From Glutinoglossum americanum (taxonomy: Eukaryota; Ascomycota; Geoglossomycetes; Geoglossales; Geoglossaceae), in the NCBI GenBank assembly GCA_020080175.1, contig JAGHQL010000120.1, positions 1 to 64,000 of the forward strand: 64,000 nt of DNA, written 5' to 3'. The translations under genes and the position numbers were made by a program. Positions 48,669 through 59,700 of this stretch are shown piece after piece; positions within the stretch are counted from its first letter, which is position 1, and each line of letters opens with the position of its first letter. The notes below the pieces were generated by a model. It ran no database searches. It worked only from the letters and a program-made list of their open reading frames with translations, and was not told the DNA's origin.

Positions 48669-51077
48669 CTATTCGATCTGGACTATCTCGGGTAACCGGC
48701 AGCCACAAGCAGGTGCCCCATAGAGCATTCTTCCAACAATCCTTCTGTTTTGGAGGACGAGACCAACGCCATCCTTTACGCTCTCACAATATGTCAGCCC
48801 TGCAATCCGGTAGATCTTAGCTCCTAGAGTAGCCGTAGTTCTAAGATCAAGGCGTAACAGAGAGCACTTAGAACACCTGGGACACTTGACCCGACAGATA
48901 GGCTCGCCGCCTTCTGCGCCTTGATCTCTCCGTCTCCGAGCAATGTGCCTCGATCTAGTGAGGCGCGTGACTGGAGTCGCAAACTGCATAATGATTCGCT
49001 CCAACTCCAAGATCCGAGCAATCTCCGCCACAGCAGCTTCTCGCTGACTCTTTCCAGGTTCCCCTCCTGGAGCATTGGCATAGTTGGCGACTTGTTCATC
49101 GATACTTTGTGCGAACTCCCCGTCTTGTTCTTGAAGTTCCTGAAATGAAAACACCATGCCGTGCAGCGCCTGGGCTGCTTTTGAGTGATTGAAATCAAAC
49201 GGAAATACGCAGTTCAGGCCCTCCACAAGCCGCTTGGCAGACAAATCGGTGCCTTCGCCTCGGGCCATGCTGGCCAAAAGTCCAATCGTCCAATTAACGC
49301 CGGCTAGTTCTCCTGAGTCCTCCACGTCAAGGTGCTGAATTTCTTCGACAACCCCGACCAGATCTAGTTCAGTCTCCACTATGTGCCCTTTGATAGTAAG
49401 TTGTGGACTTGGATAAGATTTTTCATCACCTAAGTCCCATACTGCGCTATCCAAACTATGGCAACCAACCAACCAAGACGGGGTTCCGGGCCTAGGATTG
49501 GAGTCGATGTGCCGTCCCCGCGGATGTAGCAGAAGAGGGGAGAAGTCGCCTCGCTGCATTGCACTTTGCCAGACCCATGCACAGGTATCTATGCTGTGAG
49601 TTGGGATATGAGCCGAGTTGTCAGGTAAAGCCTCACGGTTCAAGATCGCATAGATTGCGATGAAGCGGTCACGGAAGTACTGGCATTGCTTTCTAGCAAC
49701 CAGCTCGACCGCTTCTCCGAGACACATCTGGCGAAAGCGGACTTGCTTCTCGGCCAAGCCTCCTAAAAACTCGCCAGGTTTGGAGAGACTGCGGGAAAAA
49801 GTAGCAGCATGTTGAAACATGCCCAGCAGAACACCCTGACCACCGCTCAAGAGGCGTGAAAATGTGTCCCGGCTGAAATTGTCACCTCCCTCAACGGTTC
49901 GCCAGATGCGGTTCGATTGATCCATGATGCAGGCGCTTTTGCTCAGAGAATACTCTAGGGTCACCCACATTCGTTGCATCCACTGTGATGTGCACAGTGC
50001 TCGTAATGGGGTAATCAGCTGCAGACATTGGTATAAGGACGGCCGCATCTGAATTGAAGATGCAGCGAGTATTTGCAGAGTATGGAGCTGCGGAATGTCG
50101 GACATCTGGATCAGAGTCTCGTCGGCAGTGTGGTAGATTGAGGGCAGGTACAATAACAACGATTGCTGGATTCGTTCGTCCCACTGAGGGACGCTGAAGT
50201 AGTCATGCCAGAATTCAACCTGCGGACTAAAGGCCCCCTCTGAAGAGTCCAGCAGTGTCTTGATAGTAGAGATCATTGCGGATGCGGCCTCAAATGTGGG
50301 CTGTTTCGACATATGAGCCTCGCGGATTGAGAGATCCCAGACATGCGATATGGGGACAAAAGAGGCACCGCTCGGTTCCAGACATGAAAAATGGCGATTG
50401 AAAATGCGTACATGGATATCGTGGGTAGAAGAGGTGGTCTCTTCGGCTGCAGCAATTGTCCGTATTGGCGGCTTGTCAGCGAAAGGTTGATGGCACCAGT
50501 GGCACTGTGTGTCGAGCCAGTCGGTCCAGAAACACGTCAACATGTCGCTGAGAGCCACGTCTATAGTGCGAGTGCCAATGGAAAGTACTATTCCAGAGGA
50601 AGAAGGTGAACTTGGTCGTACAGACGGTGTGTTTGCTGTACCTTCACCCATCGAGTTTCTTTGTAAGAGATTTTCAAGAGTTGACTGTAGGAACGGCACT
50701 ACTCTACCCGCACCAACACCCAATGTTAAATCTACGCATCGCCGAAGGAACTCGCTAACCGCTTCGGGTTCTTCCTCAGGGAAATTGTCCTTTACTTCGA
50801 TGGCTGCTTTGAGCAGGAGAGACAGAACATGGTCATGATCTTGCTCTAAGGCACCGCCTATCACTGTCAAACAAAATGACCTGACTTCCGCATCCGGGTA
50901 AGCAAGTGTCGGGATCTGAACCAAATCCCTTTCCATGACAGCCCCCAAGTGTTCTCGTATGAGTTCTTGCATAAATCGTGAAGCGCCGTCGTTAGCCACT
51001 TCACCTTGGTTGGACTCGTTCTCCGTATCCGACTGGGAACTTGCTGAATACTCGTCTATTTCGGCAGGCGTGTCCAT
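48669..51077 (-). CDS. Divergent HET-like protein
   Basis: One uninterrupted frame of 802 residues. The start is the ATG of MDTPAEIDEY; the frame extends upstream only through a GTG. Residues ~1-170 form an acidic helical region not typical of HET proteins. A HET-like core is suggested by PISHVWDLS (~243), FWHDYFSVPQW (~289) and LPSIYHTADETLI. These correspond to the family's SHVWG, WIDxxCIPQ and YxxA positions. TQWMQRMW-like text (SQWMQRMWVTLEYSLSK) matches the RxWVxQE region. The C-terminus has Cys pairs (KCPRCSKC) and ACGC. HET proteins govern non-self recognition in filamentous ascomycetes; most have unknown triggers. Assignment is by motif order, so moderate. Confidence 0.65.
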   Translation of the reverse strand: MDTPAEIDEYSASSQSDTENESNQGEVANDGASRFMQELIREHLGAVMERDLVQIPTLAYPDAEVRSFCLTVIGGALEQDHDHVLSLLLKAAIEVKDNFPEEEPEAVSEFLRRCVDLTLGVGAGRVVPFLQSTLENLLQRNSMGEGTANTPSVRPSSPSSSGIVLSIGTRTIDVALSDMLTCFWTDWLDTQCHWCHQPFADKPPIRTIAAAEETTSSTHDIHVRIFNRHFSCLEPSGASFVPISHVWDLSIREAHMSKQPTFEAASAMISTIKTLLDSSEGAFSPQVEFWHDYFSVPQWDERIQQSLLLYLPSIYHTADETLIQMSDIPQLHTLQILAASSIQMRPSLYQCLQLITPLRALCTSQWMQRMWVTLEYSLSKSACIMDQSNRIWRTVEGGDNFSRDTFSRLLSGGQGVLLGMFQHAATFSRSLSKPGEFLGGLAEKQVRFRQMCLGEAVELVARKQCQYFRDRFIAIYAILNREALPDNSAHIPTHSIDTCAWVWQSAMQRGDFSPLLLHPRGRHIDSNPRPGTPSWLVGCHSLDSAVWDLGDEKSYPSPQLTIKGHIVETELDLVGVVEEIQHLDVEDSGELAGVNWTIGLLASMARGEGTDLSAKRLVEGLNCVFPFDFNHSKAAQALHGMVFSFQELQEQDGEFAQSIDEQVANYANAPGGEPGKSQREAAVAEIARILELERIIMQFATPVTRLTRSRHIARRRRDQGAEGGEPICRVKCPRCSKCSLLRLDLRTTATLGAKIYRIAGLTYCESVKDGVGLVLQNRRIVGRMLYGAPACGCRLPEIVQIE

Positions 51078-52085
51078 CTCCCGGGTCTTTATTGTAAGGC
51101 TATAGCAATGCTTGTGGGATGTTGAGGGGCTCGGTATGTATGACGTCACCGGACGTCGTTACGAGAGCACGAACGCAAAGACACAATTGTATGTAGAATC
51201 AATTCAATTGACTATAACGACTGGCTAGCTAGAAGAGAAGTTCTACGAGTGCAGGTGCTGCCAGGCACCTTATGTGTTGGTGGGTTCGCCCTGCGAACCG
51301 CAGAATAGGGGTCAGGGGTAATCCACGTGATTTACCCCTTTTCCGATTAGGAAGACTAATAACAAACTTTTCATGTGGCGGCGCCACAGCATATCCACAA
51401 CAGTCTTGACTTCGAAGAAGCTCCCTGAGGTAAGGGTTGAGTAGTGTCGAGATTGGGGTTATATTACACTTACCTCCAGCTCGTTAAAAATACGCGACTG
51501 TTGCGCGGTGAGAACATGAAGCGGAAGAGCGTTCAAAAACAGCGGCCGGAGCGTCAAGATCTGGATGCCTTTCACTAGCATCTACGGAGGACAGCGTGAA
51601 AAGTCGTGGGGTCAAGTCGTTTAGGGGCCTACTGCTTAACTTTAGTTAAAGGTACCCCGAGTTCTAGTTAAAGGTGCCGCGTGATCCGGACTTCTGGCAA
51701 CCAATTCCCGCATATATATGTCGATCCAGACGCCACGGCCATATTCCTCATTCTACATCGGTGGCAGACACTCTGGCTAAACCTGGCTCGTCGCCTTGGA
51801 ATCCTATCGTCATTGATGCACCTGGGGTTGATGCTCCGGCCTTCCAGCGGTTAGCTCCCCAAAACCTAAAGGGGAATGCAAGACCAGGACCCAACCGCGT
51901 CGGCGACGTCGCGACCGTCGACTCTCGGAGTACTATCCGTCACGGGCGTCTAAATAGGGTCCAGCACGGTACGCAGACCAGAGCGATACAGACTTGGGGT
52001 GGAATTAAGACAACGATGATGTGGCTGTGAATTAGCAACAATGTATAATTTTAGGTCACTAAGCTAATATATCCCTAAAAGACAT
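51078..52085. other. Intergenic region with repeat remnant
   Basis: Contains a partial copy of the dispersed repeat near 51545-51592 and a short direct repeat (AGTTAAAGGT twice near 51641-51674). The + frame at 51674-52030 has no recognisable features. Confidence 0.4.
51545..51592. repeat. Dispersed repeat, partial copy C
   Basis: The string TCAAGATCTGGATGC followed by TTTCACTAGCATCTAC matches the left part of copy B (56336-56369), then similarity stops. It is a truncated third copy in the same direction. Confidence 0.5.
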
Positions 52086-52442
52086 CATGAGCCATACGTT
52101 ACACCTGTTTCCAGCTTCTCCACTGGCATAGCCGGAGAAAGACTATTGATGGGCACCTGAAAAGGCAATGACCTTGGAGGAAATTCAGCTCGCGTCTTCT
52201 TTCCCCGCATTTGCAATGTCATAAGGTCTTCCACCCATTCTGGCATGATGCCGAATTGAATCCCAGAAGGAATGACAACAGAGTAGCGCCGTCCGCCGTT
52301 CTATCTGGCGATGAAGTGTTTCGGATCTCTCCCGTGCATGCCCGTAATGGATCCTGCCGGCATGGGCACCCGGATACCAAGCTGCGGCATAGACGAGTCC
52401 ACGTCGTTGAAATCTCCCAAAACGCCGATCCATGCCTATCCG
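52086..52442 (-). pseudogene. Fragment of an oxygenase-like (jelly-roll) protein
   Basis: The - strand reads GVLGDFNDVDSSMPQLGIRV, then PAGSITGMHGRDPKHFIA, one in-frame TAG, then GGRRYSVVIPSGI and an ordinary C-terminus ending at TCA on the + strand. The order (PQLG, PGS, H, GGRRYS) resembles fungal proteins with a 2-oxoglutarate-oxygenase-like double-stranded beta-helix. The upstream part is absent or cut by stops. It is most likely a broken host-gene remnant; the family call is tentative. Confidence 0.35.
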
Positions 52443-52665
52443 TTCTCTTAGTCATTGTAGTTTATATGTGGGCGGATATGCAGATAAATAACAAGCTTGA
52501 TACTGTGGGCGTTATAGTTCGCCTGGTAGGTAGAAGGACGATTGTATTAAGCAGGTCGTGGGCGCGGTAGGTAAGCTACCCCTGCCAAGAGAATGACTAA
52601 TAACTAGCTAACAAACTACCACTTCCACGGCATAGAAATCACCTCCACAATACTCGTCTATCCTG

Positions 52666-54802
52666 TCAGTGTATCGTAATAACCTCCCATTCAAACGGCA
52701 TAGAGATCGGCATTGACCAGTGAGGTCGTAAGGTTTCTAATCCATCTCTGCTCAATCGCGTAGCCGATTTGGGGTTTGGCCTCGACCTATGACCGTAGCG
52801 GCCTCCCTGGGCCGGTAGCTGGCTTGCTGTCATTTGGAGCCTGACCCCCGACGGAGGTGGTCTATATGGAACAGTCTGAGGGATGGGCGGGACCGCGAGA
52901 GGTTGGTATCGACTATTTGAAGCTCGGCATATGCCACATACATCAAACTCTCGCTCGGCGGCGTGCAAATAGCAACTGCCGATCAGAATGTAGTGATCTT
53001 CGACAGGTCGGAGTACCATAGGGACTTCGGCACCCTCAAGCAGCCATACCGAATCCCCGGTCTGGATATCCGCTGGCCCAAGGCCAAGAGAATATCCCGT
53101 GGTGAAAGGACGCCTATGGATGCCATATCGCTGTATTTTGTTAAAGAATTCATCCAGCTCCTCCATAAAGAAATGCTTGCTTTGCTTGTCCCGACGAAAG
53201 GTGGCACAGATGCATCGCCGCTTGTGAGGCACCACCCAAGAGGGATAGCGCCAGTTCTCCCAGTATAGCCTATCTAGATTCTGGCAGGTATAGCAGAGGC
53301 CATGACCTCCAAAGGCTGGAGGTACCTCGCCCATGGGCTCTGATGACCCAATTGCTGATGGCCAACCTCCATCATGGCAAGGTGATTGCTGGAGGCGACG
53401 TGAAAATTCTTCCCAAAAGTACGCCTTTAAAGGGCACTGAAAGGAGTCTCGCGCATTTTTCCATTCAACTATTTCCTGTTTCGGTTTAAAATCCACCCAG
53501 AGGGATCCGATTCTAAGGCCACCTACACTCAGAGTAGATTCCGGTATTTCAATTCGTCTCCTAGGCCATATCACCGCCGGGCTAAGGCAGTTCAAGTCTT
53601 TTGGGGTGAGATGAGATGAACTTTTTGAGATCGATGGTAACATAACTGTTGTGGATTTTATTGTCCAGTCAGGTACCCAAGATGGAATGTTTTGCAGTCG
53701 TGATTTCCCTGTTACGTAGGAGAGGATATTTAGAGATTTTTCCTCTTGAATAGACCATGCAGCGACTTGGTGAAAGACTGATCGGACCGACATTGAGTAG
53801 TCTACTTTGAAGGGTCTTTGAGAGCTGTCCTTAATGAGGTTAAAGAGAGCGAACACCTTGTCGCGTGGATCTGTGGCCGAACAGTGTCGAGCGGAGTGAA
53901 GAAGGCTTATCAACCGCCAATCTTTCCCATCGTTGGATGCCAACCCGGAGCGGAATATAAACGGCAAGTCGATCGGTATTTTGCTTGTTCTCAGGCGGTA
54001 GAAGAAGTTCTTACAGTCGGCGAAATTTTTCCACTTGTATGTCGTTCTGCCACAGCATATGATGGCGCGGCGAGCCATGACGACCTCTTGAAGGACCCAG
54101 ACACGATGGAACCAACGTCTCGAAAATAGCTCCAATACACTTCTGCTACTGGGCAGTAAGCCAGGAGTCCTTGCCAAGGTACTCGAACAGCCTATCGCTG
54201 CTATCTGTTGACTCTCCAAGGTAAATTACTACTCGAAAGGCATTTTCGAAGATGGTCTTCATGTGATTGACCTGGTGGTTTCGTTCCTTGATGTCGTACT
54301 GGTCAATACGGATGGCATCGACCCAAAGGTGTCTCTTTGAATCCTCCTTTCGCACGCGTCGAAGAGCAGCCTCGCAATTTCCCGTTATGCGAATTAATTT
54401 ACCACTCGGAAGACATCTTATTCTACCTGAGAAGCTGGAGTTGCCACAGTCACCGGCCCACGTATATGAGAGCGCTTCATAATGTGGAATGCTAGATAGT
54501 GCCGCGTATTCGATTTCGCACTGGAGCTCGTCTGTGTAGCTCCCCGGTTGAAGAACGAGTAGTCTGATCTCTTGTCTGTGGCTCAGCAAGTCCAACGGCT
54601 TGTAGACATAGTCACCAGCCTGCCTTGAATTGCCAAGTTGCTGGGAGGTAGAGCTTCCATCAGCCTTGCCGGAATTATCTCTCTCCGGTGGTAGATACGT
54701 TAAGGAGTTGATGAATGTCATGCCGCAGCTAAAGCAGCATAGAAATGTGTCAAAATTTCGTGTATCAATATGTCGGCAACGTCTGATAGATTGGTCAGCC
54801 AT
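52666..54802 (-). CDS. HET-domain protein, halves in different frames
   Basis: The N-terminal frame (from ATG at 54802) has HYEALSYTWAGD, LWVDAIRIDQYDIKERNHQV and FENAFRVVIYLGEST, the three classic HET-domain blocks. The next conserved block, FSRRWFHRVWVLQEVVMARR, and the rest of the protein to 52666 are in a second frame that overlaps the first by about 74 bases. Either a very short intron (about 34 bases, shorter than any other here) or a frame change links them. Together the parts would be about 700 residues, normal for this class. The C-terminal half has an ATDPRDKVFALFNL block typical of HET proteins. Role by family: non-self recognition and cell death after hyphal fusion. Whether this copy is functional is undecided. 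Confidence 0.7.
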
Positions 54803-56343
54803 AACTTTGGTTAGTTACAGGAAACAAAGGGATTCATGGTTAGATGGAGCTTTTAAGGTTGGGCTAGGAGGGTTGGACATTCACACTGCGCCTCAACGTT
54901 GACGGTGCTGCGCCTCAATGCTGTGATCGCCTGCTGAGCGAGCTAGCGAACAGTGCCTCGTCTGATACAGGACGGTTTGAAGTCCTCATAAAAGCCTGCG
55001 GACCGACCCGATCTTTTCATATATGCATTCAAAGTGTTGTATAGTAAAGCCATGTTAGATGGTGTTCGGATGCCATTTGCAGGATGAACTGAACGATGGA
55101 ACACTGGTATATCTAGTATGGATTCTTTCTATCTCAGGTGCAGACTATTCCGTGGGCAGCTAACTTTGATTCGATAAATGTGTTCCGGTGATTTCAACTC
55201 TGGTGCCTCGAAGGCACTGTCATCGATGGCCAATGCAAGAAACTGCAGGATAGGGCAAAAGGCTAATGTGTCATCTCGTTCCTAACACACATATGTTTTT
55301 CTGGCTGTTCATAAGCTTTCAGAAACCACAAGAAGTGGAAATTGCAACTTACGCCTTTCACCCTCCCCTACATCCCTTCATATAGCAGGGTGAGACCGCC
55401 ACGGCCAATTTATCGCGATATGCTCCATCTGGACTAGAGGATATATAGGCCATCATAAGTAATAGCAACAACAGCTGTACCCCTTGTCGCTCATGAGGGA
55501 AAGTTTCTGCATCAAAAGCCCAGTGGTTATAGAGAATTTGGAAGAGGTCGTTGAGCTCATCACCAGCAAAGATGTTTCCGAATCTTCTAGATTATGCTCT
55601 TCTTTCAATGGGCCGTAAATATACTGTATTCTCCATCAGAAGGTTGCTTCCAAAAAGGCATAAGAATGCATCATACATTCGTTATCTCTCTACCAGCTGA
55701 GTCTTCTAACCCTCGACTAGTCTTATCCGTATATACCATTCTCAACTTTCTCCAATAAGTTGTGACACTTTCCAACTTTTTTATATTGAACATATCCATC
55801 TTCCAATCGAGGTAATTCTTGAAATTCTAAGGAGCGCATGCTTCAAGGAAGCTATCCGGGCCTTTGGAGACAAAGGCGCAATACCTGATACTTTGTCAAC
55901 TACTGCTAGACAACTTACGGACACAAGATCACAAATCTCACCTCCACCGGTCCCTCTCCTCTCTCTCGATCATATTGCTTGTAACATTGGCATGCTTCTT
56001 CTTGCAAGGAGCCGCTCCTGCTTGCTGCTTCAGTCGGGCAATATAGTATTCCGGCTTGCGGTCGCATTTGGGTTTTCGGCGGTAGCTGGACATGCTGCTA
56101 ATTGCAAGGCCAATTTAGGACCGAGAACTGCTATTGAGTACGATGTCGAATTCATGAACAGCAAGAGGTGTCCGTTGAAGCCCAAAAGAGGGTGAAGGCA
56201 ACAGTATTTAAGCTGCATTGTGTGATTCATGGAGGTCGTAGTGGGTGGGCTAAAAAAAATACTCATTACGTCGGTGCGCGGCTTCGGGCGGCAAGAGCGC
56301 GAAGTGGGCGAGCATCGGAAAACGGCGGCAAAACCCTCAAGAT
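54803..56343. other. Gene-poor region
   Basis: Between the HET gene start and repeat copy B. AT-rich, with only short open frames that show no protein features. Confidence 0.4.
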
Positions 56344-56457
56344 CTGGATGCTTTATCACTGACATCTACATAACAATGACAATAACGACAACAATAGCGA
56401 TGAATATATACACTGAACGAACAACCAAAAACCAGCAAAAGAAAAGAATAAAACCGA
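56344..56457. repeat. Dispersed repeat, copy B
   Basis: The A/T-richer partner of copy A at 47445-47560. Differences run overwhelmingly C-to-T or G-to-A relative to copy A (for example CCGGCATC to CTGACATC, CAGCAGAGG to CAGCAAAAG). The match extends left of the core only with copy C. Confidence 0.7.
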
Positions 56458-56772
56458 CCCGAAATCGATACGGGCTGCTACTACGGCTGACAGTTATGGC
56501 AAAAGGGCGAAGGGTAAAAAAAAAACTTTCTGTTTATCGATTTTTCCCCCGGTGCGGTGCTGCGGCATACTATTGCGTATGCTTTTCGTGGTTGGGAGGG
56601 GGAGGGGGAAGGAGGTTTTTTTGGCTTCTACCATACAAAAGATACCCTTACGGCGTCTGCGCAGGATTAGCGCGGTGGTAGGGACTTTCTGTCTACCGCC
56701 TAAGTCATGTATGTACGTACATACAAGTAGTACATGTGACATGTGTATAGAGATGAACTGGGTAATACTCGT
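56458..56772. other. Intergenic region 3' of FAP1-like gene
   Basis: Contains an A-run and a G-run (~56598-56614). No gene recognised; likely the 3' end of the gene on the - strand. Confidence 0.4.
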
Positions 56773-59700
56773 TCAGCCTATTATCTCGCTCGCCGAACCC
56801 TGCTTATCTCCAATAGCAGCGTGGGTATAGTTTTCCTTCTCGCTCTCCGGGCCACTCTCCCTCCCTCCCTCCCGGCCAACACCTGCGAGGGCAACACCGC
56901 CACCCCTCTCCTTCTCCTCCTCCTTCTCCTCCTCCTCTTCCCAATCCTCTGCCACGGTCGCCTTCTCTTCCGCCTTCTTCTTTCCTTTTCCCGTGCCAAG
57001 GTTACCCCCCAACACCATAAACGCACTCTTGACCCCCATCGTGTGCTCGCCCGCAAGTCTCCGAGACCTCGGTGCTGCAGCCTTTGCTGCTACGCGGCTC
57101 CACCCTTCGCCGCCGCTCGCGTCAGCTTCGCGGCGGACGATGTTGAGTGATGAGTCGACGGTACATAGCTGGACGGATTTCGCAAGGGCGAGTGACGTGG
57201 CGATGGTCGCGAGGGCGGGCTTAAGCGCTGTGAGAGACGTAAGCGGTGGGGGTGTGTGCGTATTGAGTACTATTTCCTCAGATGGAAGAAATGTGATTGC
57301 GAAAGCTGTTCCTGGGGCATAAGCGTCGAAGGCAGGGCTGAACGCTTTCTGGAGCTCGGCCACTGTGAGGCCGAAGCGCGGGGATGTGAGTAGAAGGCTG
57401 TTGAAGGGTGTGTTGTCCGTGCCAGTACTGCTGGGGACTCTCTTACTGTCGTTGGCGGGATTTGAAGGCTCGGATTTGATCCTCACGCATTCCGCGAGTG
57501 TCTTCATGGGTAGAGCAACAAAGCGCGGGGTCTTGAAGACTGCGACGTGGCGGTGAGGCTCTGGATCCATACTTTCGCTATCAAGGCCAAAGTCGTCCGC
57601 CAGTGCGTGGATGAAGGCCCGCTGTCGAGGAGGCATTGGCTTAAATCTCAGCCGCTTCTCGTTTTCATCAACCGCAAATATGCGGAAGATGCGCTCTTGT
57701 GCCTGTGACCACTTAGGATGTTCCTGGAATATCTCTAGGGTGTCTGAAGAGTACGGTATGTGGTCATCCTTATGAGTTTCTAGGTCGATGTTCAGTGCGA
57801 GGGCGAGCCTGCGGTTTCGCTCGAGGCGGGCACATTCATCGTCGCATTTCAGGGATGCTGCGCTGCTGCCTCCTCCATTCTTTGAAGCATTGCATTTTAG
57901 TTCCTGCTTTAGGTGCTGGCATTTGCAAGTGATCATTACTTTATAAGTGCATGGCATAAGTTCGGTGCATGGATAAGGAGCATGGCACCGCTCCTCACAA
58001 GGATGAGCACAAGTCTTCTTTGTTTTCCCGCAGGCTTGCTGGCAAGCTCTATCAGTATCCTCGCAGTAGCCGGGCCTGTGGCATGGTTCCCCACAATAAT
58101 GAGACCCACATCGAAGCTTCTTCCCGCAAGGCTCACCACAGCGAATGTTAGAAAGCCAACATTGTTGATTTTTCATATTCTTTTTTCCACACATGCAGGT
58201 CTTCGCCATCAAGAAAGGGCATTTCGGACAGGGTTCGTCATCATCGTGGCAGTTATGATCCACTTGAGGATGTCCACATCCCTTTCTTCTCTCACAACGG
58301 TAGCGGCAGGGCGGTTGTTTCGTCCCACATGGTAGGGGGGGGTGCAGAGTTGTGCGGCCGCAGTTACAGCTGATTTCGTCGAAAATAGCGTCGCGACAGC
58401 TACTGCAAGGCCCTTTATGGCAAAGCTCAGGGCAAGCGTGATTCCCACATTTGAGCATCCGACCGCAGGTGCGCATGCAGATATGCTCTGCTTCAAACCC
58501 TTCACCAGCAGCCAGAGGAGCAGAGCCTAATGGACGAGCCTTTTTCCTGACGGAGGCGCGCGATTTCTGCTCACAAGGACAGCACCTCTCGCCACACTCG
58601 TGGCGGCCACAGTTGAGGGTTACTTTGCACACCCGCATGCACTGAGGAGGCTCCGTTGTTCCTTGGTGACATATAGTCGACGATGAAGTCCTGCCACACC
58701 GACAGGAGATTGAGACAACCTGCGTACATGGATTGCATTCGCCTGAGTGGCAGACTTGCTGGCAAGTGTGCCCACACGCAAGGGGTTTGAGGCATTCCTT
58801 CTTGCAGCTTGGAATAGGGTCTGAGCAGCATAGCCGGGGCACACCCGTTATCTCAATAAGCGGTGTTTTTCCACAGGGGCAGGTTGTGACGACATCAGGT
58901 GACCGGGAACAGTGCCCTAGGGGGATACTTAGAGGGTGGCATCGCTTCTCGCAAAGGTGCTTGCCACAGTCAAGCTCCCTCCCACAGATCTCACCACATA
59001 GAAGCTGGCCGGTCCAATTTTGGACAACCTCCTCACCACCAACTCCGAGCATAATCACTTGGGAAATCTCACCTTCCCTAGTGAGCTCACAGCATTTCAT
59101 CTTCTTCCTTAGCTTCCCACAGTAGCACCTGCCGGTTTCTACGGCCTCGCATGTGCCGCATGGCGCCTCGTGGCACCCCTGCTGGCAGAAATGCCACCTA
59201 CATGGCATCTCCTTTCCGCAAACCCGTCTACAGCGCCATCCCGATTCATAATCCGTATCGACGCAGCGTCTTGTGGCTGACCCTCTTTGGCACAAGCAAG
59301 GCTGCGCCGGACCCATTCGCGTACATGGCGGACATGGCCCTGCGTGACACACCAAATCACAGGGATGCGGACATTTCCTTGGGAAAACGCGAGGCCTCCC
59401 GCATGTCTGGCCGCACGAATGCGGCGGAGCCCCAATTGAAGGGCGCGGGTCTATCTCCTTTCCGCACCAGCAAGTGTAATTCGTAGGCATAATTTCTTTG
59501 GGTAGGTTGCATCCCGGACACCTCCACTTCCTCCCGGGCGATTTCTCCCCGTCTTGGGGCTCTTGAGTATTTTGCTGTGTGGACCCCGCATTATTGGACC
59601 ATCTCTTAATACAACTAAGGTGGAAAACTGTCCAGCACGTCCCGCACGACCAAATCTTAGAATTACGGCCCAGCTCACTTGTACATATAGGACACTCGTA

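Noticed and set aside
51674-52030. 118-codon + strand frame between the HET genes
   Set aside because: No recognisable domain, no supporting context; could be chance.
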